DNA of 64,000 nt from positions 118,466,133-118,530,132 of the forward strand of contig NC_056527.1 of the NCBI RefSeq assembly GCF_019175285.1. Direction: 5' to 3'. A model generated the notes under the pieces. The model was not told the DNA's origin. It did no database searches and was given only the letters and a program-made list of their open reading frames with translations. Position 1 is the stretch's first letter. Each line of letters starts with the position of its first letter. This DNA comes from Sceloporus undulatus (Eukaryota; Chordata; Lepidosauria; Squamata; Phrynosomatidae). The translations under genes were made by a program, and so were the position numbers. This document shows, in pieces, positions 53,286-63,923 of this stretch.

Positions 53286-53409
53286 TAACAAACCTGGACC
53301 CCTTTTTCTTTTTACCTCTAATCCCAGAAGGGTGATAGATATATAAAGTGTGTGTGTGTATATATACTCTCAGACATGTACAGTGATAGTGCTCTATAAA
53401 TAAATGGCG

Positions 53410-54090
53410 ATGATAATATATATAGAAAGCTGGGCCAAAGCTAACAAAATGAAATTCAGCACAGAGAAATGTAAGGTACTGCTCTTTGGACAGAAAAATG
53501 AAATGCACAGATATAGGATTATGGGGGAAACATGGCTGAACAAGAGACTTCTACGTGTGAAAGGGATCTTGGGGTTCTAGTAGACAACAAGTTGAACATG
53601 AGTCAAGAGTGTGATGCGGCAGCTAAAAAGGCCAATGCAATTGTAGGCTGCATCAATAGAAGTATAGTCTCTACATCAAGGGAAGTCATAGTGCCACTCT
53701 ATTCTGCTTTGGTCAGGAATAATATTTCATCCAGTTCTGGGCACCACAATTCAAAAAGGACATTGAGAAACTGGAGCCTTGTGTTCAAAGGAGGGCGACT
53801 AAAATGGTGAAAGGTCTGGAAACCATGAAGCCCTATAAGGAATGACTCAGGGAGCTGGGGATGTTCAGCCTGGAGAAGAGAAGGTTAAGAGGGGATAGGA
53901 TAGCCCTGTTTAAATACTTGAAGGGATGTCATATTGAGGAGGAGGGAGCAAGCCTTTTTTCCTGCTGCTCCAGAGACTAGGACCCAATGGAGCAATGGAT
54001 GCAAGCTCCAGGATAAGAGATCCCAGCTCAACATTTGGAGGAATGTCCTGACAGTAAGGGCTGTTTTCTGTTCTCTTTTTCACTTGAAGG
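53410..54090 (+). mobile_element. CR1-type LINE, ORF2 3' part
   Basis: The plus strand encodes [38 protein letters not shown] then [30 protein letters not shown] and [17 protein letters not shown]. These are the standard order of the CR1 reverse-transcriptase C-terminus. A stop and frame changes interrupt it. The 3' UTR follows with AAATACTTGAAGGGATGTCAT and ends before 54100 without the usual GATTCTATG tail. Confidence 0.82.
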
Positions 54091-54429
54091 GGGGATTTAG
54101 TGGCTTGGATGCTGAGAATGCTTTGGCTCACAAGGTATTATTTGGCACCAACTCCCAGCATCCCTCAGGATCGACTATGCTGGCTACAGGGCTGTTGGAG
54201 GATGAAGTTCAGAAAATGGCTTCACTTTTTACCCATCTCAGTAGTGACTTGTCTTCCAATGTGGCTGGAAAGGGAAAGCATACAAAGGAGACTCCAAGGC
54301 TGGCTTCGCTAGGGCAGCCTGGATTGATACCCGAAAATCTCTTAGAGCAAGAGGGAAATACTGAAGTGTGTCCTTGGGGCTGCAGGCGGCCTTCCAAGGC
54401 CGTTTTTGTGGCCCTCAGTCCCATGTGAT
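54091..54429. other. Unassigned stretch
   Basis: Sequence between the LINE and the Penelope-like fragment. It is not recognised as an exon or named repeat. Part of it may belong to the retroelement that follows. Confidence 0.35.
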
Positions 54430-54731
54430 CTACGCCATGCTATGTCTGCAGCGCCCTTCAGCACTTGGCAAACAGGCCAGTCCCTGCGCCAGAGAATAAA
54501 TGGACATACTGTACCTCAGACATTAGGAAAGGGAATACACAAAAAGTGGTGGCAGAATGTTTCTGTCTCCCTGGCCATCTCAGACCTTGAACCAAAGAAC
54601 TACAAAGGTACATTGGAAAGAGAAACAGGACAACTGGAATTCATCCACAAATTACAGTCCCTCAGCAATGGATTGAACAAAGATAGTGGTTTCCTGACTC
54701 ACTACAATACACACTTCAACACTATCTGACC
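54430..54731 (+). pseudogene. Penelope-like retroelement, GIY-YIG C-terminal fragment
   Basis: A fossil fragment of the Penelope-like element ORF. TGQSLRQRINGH is the recurring motif of the GIY-YIG endonuclease fused to Penelope-like reverse transcriptases. EFIHKLQSLSNGLNKDSGF is a typical C-terminal phrase (Phe/Trp-rich helix then GLN). No reverse transcriptase domain is visible upstream. The 3' region with hammerhead-like blocks follows, which supports the assignment. Moderately old, incomplete. Confidence 0.65.
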
Positions 54732-54902
54732 CCATCCTCATCCATATATTCCCCACATCACAGGTTAGTCCCATTGCAAAATTGGACCTGCTACTTCATC
54801 TCCATGTCCAAAGACCAGTTTCCTATCGCCTTTGTGCACTGATGGCCGTCGTTAAAGCTGGACCTACAACTTCATTTCCATACACAAAGGACTTGCCATT
54901 TG

Positions 54903-54904
<2 letters not shown>

Positions 54905-54934
<30 letters not shown>
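54905..54934. repeat. GT dinucleotide microsatellite
   Basis: Fifteen uninterrupted GT units inside the Penelope-like 3' region. Confidence 0.95.
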
Positions 54935-54936
<2 letters not shown>

Positions 54937-54963
54937 TTGCCTGGCTTCCACTCCACCAAATGC

Positions 54964-55005
54964 TTCTGAGGAAGAAGACTGAAGTCTAGGAGAGCTCCTC
55001 ATGCT
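54964..55005 (+). ncRNA. Hammerhead-like motif, family B copy 1 (partial core)
   Basis: CTGAGGA at 54966-54972 and stem AGACT/AGTCT around GA. The second box differs slightly from GAAA, so this copy is weaker than the others. Confidence 0.4.
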
Positions 55006-55314
55006 GCCAACTTCTTTCTTTCTTTGAGCCTCAAAGTTGCTACAAGATCTCTCTATGTACTGATTCTACAGACTAACACAGCTATATCTTTGAATTCTAT
55101 TAAAATGAGCAAAGTGTTATTAGGATTCAAAGGTATAGCTAGATCAGTCTGTAAAAGAGGTCTTGTAGCACCTCTGGCACTCACTGAAATAAACAAATTG
55201 CCAGCATGCGTTTTCCTAGACTTAAGCCTCCAATCTGTTTAAACACTGTAATAATTTAATTCTATTTTAACGTGTCACTTTTGTATGTTTTTAACTGTGT
55301 GAGAATTCAAAGCT

Positions 55315-55355
55315 ATCTGAGGAAGAAGACTGAACTCTAGGAAAACTCTTGCTGC
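55315..55355 (+). ncRNA. Hammerhead-like motif, family B copy 2
   Basis: CTGAGGA at 55317-55323, stem residues, then GAAA at 55341-55344 and ACTC. Both core boxes are kept but stem II has a mismatch (AGACT with ACTCT). Confidence 0.45.
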
Positions 55356-55418
55356 CAACTTCTTTCTTTCAGTGAGTCTTAAAGGTACTATAAGAGCTCT
55401 ATTATTGAATCTAAATGC

Positions 55419-55460
55419 ATCTGAGGAAGTAGACTTTAGTCTAGGAAAGCTCCTCATGCT
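55419..55460 (+). ncRNA. Hammerhead-like motif, family B copy 3 (core intact)
   Basis: CTGAGGA at 55421-55427, then stem AGACT-TT-AGTCT, GAAA at 55445-55448 and GCTC. AGCT after GAA is a tiny palindrome like the ACGT of family A, giving a possible dimeric stem III with CTC as the cleavage triplet. Confidence 0.55.
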
Positions 55461-55619
55461 GCCAACGTCTTTCTTTCTTTCAGTGAGTCTCAAAGGTGCT
55501 GCAAGATCTCTCTCTGTTCAGTTGTACTGTGTTTTAATATTGTAAGGTGCTCTGAGTCCCAGTTTTGGGAAAGGGCAGCATATATAAATAAATGTTAGAA
55601 TACGCAGTCTGACAAATGC

Positions 55620-55660
55620 ATCTGAGGAAGTAGACCGAAGTCTAGGAAAGCTCCTGCTGC
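55620..55660 (+). ncRNA. Hammerhead-like motif, family B copy 4 (core intact)
   Basis: CTGAGGA at 55622-55628, stem AGAC-CGAA-GTCT, GAAA at 55646-55649 and GCTC. The loop differs from copy 3 while the stem still pairs. Confidence 0.55.
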
Positions 55661-55710
55661 CAACTTCTTTCTTTCCGTGAGCCTCGGAGGTGCTACAAGA
55701 TCTAAGTCCT

Positions 55711-56199
55711 GATATTAAGGCCCCTTTTGGAGCAAAGCAGCCGATCTCTCCAGCAGCAAAGGAGCAAACTGGCCTCCAGGCAAAGCAAAGGCCACAGAGC
55801 AAGGATTAATAACCTGGCAATCTCTGGAGAGTGTGAAACCAGGCCTCCTTTGCAGGGCTGTTGGTCATCCTTCCTTCCTTCCAGCCTGCTGTGTCTCTCT
55901 CAAGGTGAGGATTCAGAATGCACTATTAGGCCTCGTTTTAAACTCTGAACTGAAGCCCTGGTGCGTTCAATGGGGCTTACTCCCTAGTCATTAGGCAAAC
56001 GTCTATGCAGAAGTTGGGTAAAGGTAAATATTGGGGGAACTACAACTCCCATTATCCCCCAGGCATTACCAGGGCTTATGGGAGGTGTAGTCCCTCCAAA
56101 GAGTAAGGACTTCCTAGGGGAAGAAGATGATGTAAAAGCTCCAAAGAAGCCATTATTTTCAGTCTAAACCAGCTTTCTGGCTGCCTTCCACGTGGGTTT
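55711..56199. other. Sequence upstream of the CpG-rich block
   Basis: A small palindromic piece (AACTACAACTCCCATTATCCC with GGAGGTGTAGTCCC, about 56037-56095). No exon is supported. Confidence 0.4.
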
Positions 56200-56470
56200 G
56201 CGACTCCACACTCTTTAGTCCCTCTCGGCTCTCCGTAGTACTGTAGAGCCCTGCTTCCGAGCATGCGCAGTCTCGGCGGCTGTGGGCGAGAAGGGGAAGA
56301 GCCGTCCACATTCCATGAGTCATTCATACGCTGCGTCTACAGCAGGGGCCCGGATGGAGGGTGAGTGAGCGCATGCGCAGTGCACTTTGCAAGAACGAGG
56401 GCGTGTGGCTGAGACGCGCATGCGCAGAGCGGCGGACCATTTTTGGCGCGAAGGGCTGAAAAAAGGCGCC
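56200..56470 (+). promoter_or_regulatory. CpG-rich promoter with NRF1 and E2F motifs
   Basis: Three GCATGCGCAG sites (56261-56270, 56371-56380 and about 56417-56426) are perfect NRF1-type sequences. TTTTGGCGCGAA at 56441-56452 and AAGGCGCCAAG just beyond 56462 are E2F-type. AGG-GTGAGTG at 56358-56364 is a good plus-strand splice donor, preceded by ATGGAGG, so a short first exon may end at 56360. This is the probable start of the rightward gene whose coding exons appear at 62.6 and 63.7 kb. Confidence 0.6.
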
Positions 56471-57637
56471 AAGTTTCCAACCTTAAAAGGGAGGATTTTT
56501 ACCTCAGGAAACGTCCTTTGGCGTTTAATGAGGTGATTAGGAAGCGCTGCAATTTGAGTTTAAAATAAAAAGAACCAAGTCCTCGACTAACGAGGCAGAA
56601 AAGGCTTCCTTTCTTACCTCATACTTTGAGAGAATGAGCACAATTTTATTTATTTATCATTATTTTTCACATTAATTTTTTACTCTTTTATGCATCTTAC
56701 CATCAGCGTTTTCTAATGCGCCCACATGATTATTTCCATTTCCGTATCTTGATATCATGCCCTGTCAAAAGCAGTTCTTATTGACAGGATTTCATATTAT
56801 GTTTCCATATATATATTTACATTATTTTACATCCCTCCCACATACTTTGGCCTTCTGCTTATCAGGCTGGGTTAAAAGTTCTCTACAGCAATCTTTATTT
56901 CTCTTACATATATATATATATATATATATGTAAACTTTACCACTTCTATCTAGAAACCACTTTCATATTCATTGTTATATTATTACCTCACTGCTTTTCA
57001 ACATGTTTTCACCACATTGCTGCCAGATGCTTCTAGTGATGTGTTTGTTTATTGTTTTCTCTTTAATTTATATTGTTGTGTCCTGGCAATATCTGCAATG
57101 TTTTATTTCATTTCATTTACATCCTGCCTTTCTTCCTGGAGGGACCCAAAGTGGATCGCAGATGAAACCTTTAACATCATTATAAAATTCAAACAAAACA
57201 TCTATATATAAAATCACTTAAAATTATACAATAAAAATATAAAACTGCATAAAATATAGTTAAGTTAAAAACAGACTAAGATAAATGTATTACAAATATT
57301 TCCATCCCGTCCTCTGTCCTGAGGGCTTGGCAGGGATAAGCAAAGTTAGCATGAAATAAGGAATGTAAAATATGTACCATTTAAAATGTACATGGCCATT
57401 TATCATGTAAAGTGTTATTTTACATGGTAAAGTAATTTGACAAAGGCCTATTATATCCAGTTGAAACAGAGGAAAGGGCTAAAACAGTTTTAAAAATGCA
57501 TGTATACACTTAAAAGAAGATTGGGCCCTAGTGGTTTATATATATATAAAAATTAATATATGGAGATATTATATATGAGTATTGGCCATAGGACTTTCCT
57601 CTGCATTTTCACACAGGTGCATTTGTATAAAAAATAG

Positions 57638-57677
<40 letters not shown>

Positions 57678-58149
57678 GTGTGGCTTTAATTGCATAGAAT
57701 TGTTTAATCCTTTTTCAAGGGGGGGAATTGTATATATTGCATTTTTTAAAGGTTGTACGCCGCTTTGATTGAGGTAACAAAAAGCAGAATATAAATTAAA
57801 GTTTTATTATTATTATTATTATTATTATTAATTAAAAACCCCATAGCCAGCATGAACCACACAAAGCTATATTTCGTCCTCCTTTGTTAATTTAATTACT
57901 GCTATTAAATATGAAAAATGTCAAAGCAGTGTACAATGATAACGAAGGCATATATGTTAATGTGACTACTGGCCATTTAAAAGTGAAGGCAGCTTCCATC
58001 TTCTTCTCAAAATCAAATGTAAAAGTACAGTAGTTATCCAGAATGTTCTAAAATACTATTTTGAGCAGCTGAAGACAACGGAAGCCAAAGCTGTCTTGCC
58101 AAAACATTCAGATAGCACTGTTCCTGAGTCCCAATTTTGGGAGAAGGAG
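56471..58149. other. AT-rich, microsatellite-bearing sequence
   Basis: AT runs at 56907-56929 and 57638-57673 and an ATT run at 57805-57829. About 57105-57270 is a lizard repeat (ACATCCTGCCTTTCTTCC then GGACCCAAAGTGG). No exon was found. Intron of the rightward gene is the likely context. Confidence 0.5.
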
Positions 58150-58380
58150 GTTGCCATAATTGTCCACTTTTACCAGGGACAAAATGTAGGACAAATTCAA
58201 GACCAAACTGTAGGGCAACTGCAGGACAAAACTCAGCTCAAAATGTAGGACATTTAAGGTCCACCATTTTTCTTCAATGTCCTACATTTTGGGCTGAGTT
58301 CTGTCCTGCAGTTGTCCTACAGTTTGGTCTTGAATTTGTTCCACATTTTGTCCCTGGTAAAAGTGGACAATTATGGCAAC
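58150..58380. repeat. 231-bp near-perfect palindrome
   Basis: Arms 58150-58254 and 58276-58380 are each 105 bp and differ at five positions by direct comparison. The loop is 21 bp. The ends read GTTGCCATAATTGTCCAC and its inverse. The interior phrases GTAGGACATT and GTCCTACATTTTGGGCTG recall the 'GACCAGATG' family vocabulary but the termini differ. No coding capacity. Transcribed, it would give a long hairpin. Confidence 0.9.
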
Positions 58381-61077
58381 TTATAGATAATAATGTAGTC
58401 ACAATAGTAATAATAATACCTCAGTTGTTTTAAAACATTTATATTCTAAGTGGTTCATGGCATCTTCTGGGATCTATAATAAACTTGTCAGAAGTGCTTT
58501 TGGGTCGTTTTTGAATCATGTTCTCTCCACATTTATCTCGCAAATGGCTCCACAGTGTTTTTATATGGTCTTTATGTATAAAATATAATTTAATGAAAAT
58601 AATAACAGAAGTGAGAATAACAATCAGGGTTGAATTTAGCCTCAGGCCCCAAAGCACCCTGATTTAAAGGTTCCTTGTGCAACCCTAGTTTCTAGTTTCC
58701 AGATTGTAGCCCAGTCCAAAAGCGCAGAGAGACACAGCAGTCTCCTGGCTGCAGATCTCCTTGCAAAGGCCAGCTTCATTGCCACAGTCCAAAAGAAACA
58801 CGTAAGACAATCCATACAGTCAAGAAGTGTGTGAGCTTGTTTATTTATACTGATATAAAGGTACAGTAACTTTACGTTAGACTCCAGGTCTTCTTTTCAT
58901 AATATAGTAACAGTTGTGTTTTTAAAATCTTTTCTAGAAATCTGATAGAAACGTCTGGACTTTCGAACCAACTGTACGTATAATATTCAGACATTTACTT
59001 TTTCTGCTTCTAGGCCGCACCTAAAAGAGAAGTAAAATTAAACCTTTTCAAGTTAAGATCTGAGGCTTTGGGTGAGTAGTTAGTGGCAGTGGATTTAGGC
59101 TCTGGGGGTAAAAAAGATACTGAATTTGTCAGATTGACTGCCCTTAAGATCCTACTGTCTTGAAAGCTTTATACTGTACTCAGAAAGGAGATAACCCCAA
59201 AGGCATGGCTATGAGCCTGATGAACAGGCAGAAATCTCTTTAAACAAATCCAGATATGGAAAGTCAGTACTGTACATATAATTTGTTTTTTAAAACTTGG
59301 TGAGAAAAAACCCATTCAAGACAAACCCCAGAAAGGCCTCAGAAAGCGAACTGTCGCTTGTTTGTTTCTGAAGCCTAGCCTTCTTTCATTCTTTTGTTCC
59401 TACAAAATTTCAGTACCTGACCTTTCTTTGTGGCTGAGGGACACCGGTGTTAAACCTTCCTTGCGCTCAAACCACATAACAAAAGTGTTTTGCTTTTACA
59501 GTTAGTCATAGCAATTCTTAATGCAATTTGATTTGTACTTTTGAACAATTTAAGTGCATGTGAAAAGCTCTAAACTAGACCAAATAATTCTTTTTTTAAT
59601 GGTTTATTGAAAATACATATAAAACCCCCACAAAACCAATAAACATATTACATTACATTACATATTGTATACAATACCTTACCCATACAGACATACAACC
59701 TATTACTAACAACCAATTTTAAAAGATGAAGACTTCAAAAGCTAGATCACTAGTTAATAAATAATAATAATAATAATAATATATTTATTATTATAAATAT
59801 GCTTTATTTATATAGCACCATAGATTTACACAGCGCTGTACATACAAACAACAAAATAAAACACAAAACCGCCTCTCCCTTTTTGAGTTAGTTAAGTTTT
59901 CCTATATCCGTTACTTTTCTTGCCAAATAATATAACATACATTTCTGTAATTGCCTCAGTTGTTAAGCGTCCTTACAGTCTTCGAGACAAATTGAAAAAT
60001 TAGTTATTTTGCATCATTTATATCTTTAACCCATCTATCTAATTCCCAAAACATATCTTCTTGGTAATTCATATTATCCGATTAACAAAAGTCATATTCT
60101 CAAACACCATCAGATTTGTAACTTATAGTATGTTACTAACTTTAGTTGGATTTATAATATACTATTGTTTCCTTCTTGATTTAATTCAGTCGTTTTGTAA
60201 GGATCCAGTCCGTTAGTCATTTGATTTAACTTTAAAGTACAAAAGTTTTTCCAAAAATTACATTACCGGAGTCCAATCCTCTTTAAATTTTCCTAATGAA
60301 TTAAATTTAATCAAAGAAGACCAAAGAATGCTTAGATCCATCGCCCTGTTACAAAGAGTGGCCAAAATAAGGGGACGGGACGGGACTGGAGAACATTCAA
60401 TGAAATAGACAAAGAAAAAAGGAGACCTATCTCAGGATGTTTAAAACAAGGGTCCTCTTAGTCTCTAAGAAGCCGGATGCTCTCAGCTCATGAATGCGCA
60501 TAAGGACTTCTTCAGGCCCTCTTGGGACTTTTGTGCTGCTTCTTGAGAGCATCTGCAGGTCTTTTTTAGCAAACAAAAACACAATTGTGAGCATCCTGGG
60601 AGGAGGGACACTTCTATTTCTGCAGGGAATGGCCAGCCAGATGCATCCAGCAGCCCTCAAGCAGATTGTCTGGGAAAGCAAAGAGCACAGGTGTTTGCAG
60701 TTTGCATCTAGTCTTTCCCCCTTCTCTCCTAAGATTCAGACTTTTCAGTCTGCCTTGAAGGCAACCTTCTGCTCTCTTTGCTTTCTTGGAGTTGTGCTTC
60801 TCAGGTTTGAACACATTTGCCCACACTCAGCCAAGGCCGCTTCTCTGGGGCAAAACACCTGGAGAGGGTGACATTACAGCCGTGTGGTGTCTCCTCTGAT
60901 GAAGGGGGATTGGCACCTTTTGGGGGTGAAAGGACACTTCTCTCTGAACTTCTGACTGCATCCCCTTTGCGCTGAAGAAGACTTTAATGTGTGGGGAAAT
61001 ACAGATCAGGCCTTGGGAAGTGTGCCAAGGTTTGGTATTGAGAATGCTCCCTCCAGTATTATTTGGATCTTATATTT
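58381..61077. other. Probable intronic sequence of the rightward gene
   Basis: Largely unique AT-rich sequence with an ATA run near 59762-59785 and a common TTTATTTATATAGCACC-type repeat (about 59800-59875). The 84-codon minus-strand frame at 60427-60681 and the overlapping 125-codon plus-strand frame were examined. Neither has a recognised domain or clear splice sites. Confidence 0.45.
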
Positions 61078-61118
61078 CCCTCCTCCTCCTCCTCCTCCTC
61101 CTTCTCCCTGATTCCATG

Positions 61119-61496
61119 GAGTTTGTCAGACGGAGGCAAGCTGCTGAAATCCCAGCAGAAATGGGATTTAAAAGTCTGGAAAAATCCCTGCAAAAGTGGG
61201 TTGTTTTCCAGACTTGTTTGTGTAAAGGCGAAATAACGTGACTTTAACCCCAATGGAAAGTCTCCAAAACCCACTCCTTTTTATACTGTATTCAGAAGTT
61301 CACAAAAGTGAAAAGGAGTGGGGTTTGGTGACTTTCTGTTCTGATCAATGCCACGTTATTTCGCCTTCACACAAACATTGTCTGAAGATCTACCCGCTTT
61401 TGGGTTAAGCCCCAACGGCGTTTGAAAATCTACCCACTTTCTCTACTTCAAATTCAGTTTCTGCACGGGATCCGTCTGTCCCGTGTGATAAACTCC
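61119..61496. mobile_element. MITE with GGAGTTTGTC / GATAAACTCC termini
   Basis: The left end GGAGTTTGTCAGACGG and the right end TGTGATAAACTCC correspond to the 11457-11752 family. Inside, CGAAATAACGTGACTTT (about 61229) is inverted relative to CCACGTTATTTCG (about 61351), and AAACCCACTCCTTTTT faces AAAAGGAGTGGGGTTT. A CTC run (61078-61103) lies just outside. Confidence 0.55.
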
Positions 61497-62105
61497 TATG
61501 AGTAGAGTCCCATGCCTTTTCCAGCTGTGCTATAGGCAGGAACCTGTGGGTCTGGAGTGGAGAAATTGCTGTCCATGGGTTGCAGGATGTGGGACCGCCA
61601 GACTTTTTTGCCAGACCCCGCATCAGCCTCAAGCCCAAATTGTCCCCCCACATAGCAAAAAAATTGTTGCATATCAAAGAAGAGCCCCCCACTCAGCCCT
61701 ACACAAAGGCCTTGGAAACCAGCTGGAATTGGCTGAAAAGAGGCATGGGAAGTCACACCTGGTTTTGTTTTCAACCACACAACAGCCAGGTCTTCTTCTT
61801 ATTGTTATTATTATTTCCAGAGCGTGGAGCCCACTGAAGTGGGGCAGAGGGACAAAGCTGCCCCTGCAGCTGCCCTCTGTTGTTGCCCAATCCTGCCTTC
61901 AGTTTATGAGAAAGAGGAGTGATTTCTGCTTTTTATATTGACAGCACAAGTAGAAATCCGTTCTTCCTACTTGTATAAGACTGGAGGGGGAAACTGTAGA
62001 TTTCCATTTCCATTTGAATGATCACATTAATTAGCTTACTTGCTAATTAGCTTACTTGCTGTTCACCGCTATGATCTTTGGAATAGCGGTATATAAATAA
62101 AACAA

Positions 62106-62137
<32 letters not shown>

Positions 62138-62338
62138 AAATGCCATACCCTCCAACTGTCCCAGTATAGCAGGGGCAGTCCTGAAAAACCCTTTGCCATC
62201 TCACTGTTTCAGCTGCTTTCCAAAATATCCCAGTTTCTCTCTCCTCTTCCCGCTTTGTCCACAGGTTCCTTTAATTGCTGCAATGGGCAAAAGTAGTTCT
62301 TTCTAGATTCTGAATTAATTAATCCAGGTTCTTTTTCA

Positions 62339-62378
<40 letters not shown>

Positions 62379-62571
62379 TTCACATGCATTTCTATAAAAT
62401 TGTTATGTCCATGTGCTGAGTCCAGCTCACCAATTGTGGCTAGATTGGAGTATTAGGATTAGCAACTGAGAAGAAATTCTAGTATCTTTGGTATCTTTAC
62501 AAAGAACAATGTAATGTATATATTTTGACATACTTTTAAAACCTACGTCTCCTCATCCTTTTTAAAACAAG
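61497..62571. other. Non-coding sequence before the candidate exon
   Basis: An ATT run at 62107-62137 follows a TAATTAGCTTACTTGC tandem duplication (about 62030-62058). A compound CT/CA microsatellite lies at 62339-62378. The 147-codon frame at 61498-61941 has no recognised domain. Confidence 0.45.
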
Positions 62572-62630
62572 GTGGACGAATACAGACAAAACACTCTTAT
62601 GCACAATGAGAAGCCGGAAGAATAAAGGTG
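62572..62630 (+). CDS. Candidate first coding exon of the rightward gene (ZCWPW1 by position)
   Basis: AG at 62570-62571 ends a moderate acceptor. GTAAGA at 62631 is a good donor; GTGGTA three bases earlier would also work and keeps the same phase. ATG at 62606 with A at -3 opens MRSRKNKG and leaves in phase 1. It joins the 63661 exon in frame as ...KGAVTKLIV. The other two frames of the exon contain stops. In human the gene divergent from MEPCE is ZCWPW1, a histone H3K4me3/K36me3 reader in meiotic recombination. That name rests on position only. Confidence 0.4.
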
Positions 62631-63074
62631 GTAAGATCCACTTGCATTCTATTTTTTGTTTTTAAATACACAGTATATATCTTTTAAAATAAGTACTTTG
62701 GGAAGAATATTGTGGGTGGGTGGGTACTGCTGAAGGGGCAGCAGGGCTATTGTTCTCTGTAGGGCTGCAAATAGTAACCCAACCATTTTCTACACTCATT
62801 TTTAGCAAGTCCCTGAAGAAATTACATAGAGTTTGCCATGTAGTCTGCTAACCAGTTCTAGAATGGAGGGAGAAATAGCTAGGCTGATACATGCCTCCCC
62901 CAACAGACACACACACTGGATGTCTATTGAAAAACTAGAGAGAGGAAGACCTCCCCCCCCCCAGTTCCTGCTCTTACCCAGAGCTTCCACACCAAATGGT
63001 GTTCATTAAACTTGATAGTACTGTATAGTACCCTTAAGATAAATGAACATAAGTTCAACTAGTCAGTGTTGACG

Positions 63075-63290
63075 TAGAATCTTTTCCCCTGTAGTTTGCA
63101 CCCACTGTTCCATGTCCTGTTCTCTGGTGCAGCAGAAAACAAGCTTGCTCCATCCTCACTATGACATCCCTTCAAATATTTAAACAGGGCTATCATCATA
63201 TCACCTCTTAACCTTCTCATCTCCAGACTAAATATACCCAGGTCCCTAAGTCAGTCCTCAGAGGGCTTGAGGGTTGCCAAACCTATAATA
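63075..63290 (-). mobile_element. CR1-type LINE fragment
   Basis: AACAAGCTTGCTCCATCCTC, ATGACATCCCTTCAAATATTT and TATCATCATATCACCTCTTAACC match the minus-strand 3' UTR and ORF2 end seen at 47332-48700. It lies between the two candidate exons. Confidence 0.7.
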
Positions 63291-63660
63291 TTTATAGTGT
63301 TTGTTGTCAGTTTTTTGAGTTTCGTTCCCAGCTGGCCTTCACTTGGAGAGAGCACTTGCATTTCTGGAACATTCAAATGGATGCTGAAGATGGTGGACAG
63401 TGGCCCAGGTTAGCTGGGGAGCGTGTAGAAAAGCATATGGAGGGTTTTCTGTCTCAGCTCCCAAAATGTCCTGAGCCAGCCCTCTCTGACAATAGCAATG
63501 CCAGGAAAGTTATTTTTGGCACCACACAACTCCATGGCCATTTGGCCATTTGTCCATTTGCAGGCCCTGGACGTTACCTGTACAAACGTTGCTGTTTAGT
63601 GCATACTATCACTGTTATTTGGGTATTATAAACATTAGGCTATGTTTTTAATGTTTTCAG

Positions 63661-63923
63661 CGGTCACGAAACTGATTGTAAAAATGAACTTTGCTAGACC
63701 CCACCATGTTTCCCTTGCAAAAAAGAAATCGGACAAACTCCCAGGAGAACAAAAAGATGCAGACGCAAAAGGGACTTCTGCTCTTCTGAGCCAAATTGCA
63801 GGAGATGGAGTGGCAACCAAATGCATGAAAGCTGCCAAAACCCCAAAGAGGAGGCAGAAAAAGGGAACTACTAGTACAGAAAAGGAACCAAGATTGAAAA
63901 ACAATCTGGGCAAGACCAAAAAG
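63661..63923 (+). CDS. Candidate exon 2 of the rightward gene (Lys-rich)
   Basis: The acceptor TTTTTAATGTTTTCAG ends at 63660 and the donor GTAGGT begins at 63924; both are good. The exon enters in phase 1 and leaves in phase 0, with 87 full codons. It encodes a basic, disordered peptide (LAKKKSDKLPGEQKDADAKG, then AAKTPKRRQKKGTTSTEKE). No CW or PWWP motif is present, but those domains lie later in ZCWPW1, whose N-terminus is also Lys-rich and poorly conserved. The splice-site quality and open frame support a real exon; the identity is inferred from synteny. Confidence 0.5.

Larger units (their letters stand above)
54950..55710. mobile_element. Array of Penelope-like 3' tails (family B hammerheads)
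   Basis: Four direct blocks begin CTGAGGAAG near 54966, 55317, 55421 and 55622. An inverted block (TTTTCCTAGACTTAAGCC) lies near 55211-55232. Each direct block continues CTGCCAAC-TTCTTTCTTTC then GTGAGTC-type phrases and a CTACAAGATCT-type end. Spacing is irregular (104-351 bp), so this is nested or serial insertion rather than a clean tandem. Confidence 0.6.

Noticed and set aside
60427-60871. Overlapping 84- and 125-codon frames on opposite strands
   Set aside because: No domain, no clear splice sites, and neither continues into neighbouring exons.
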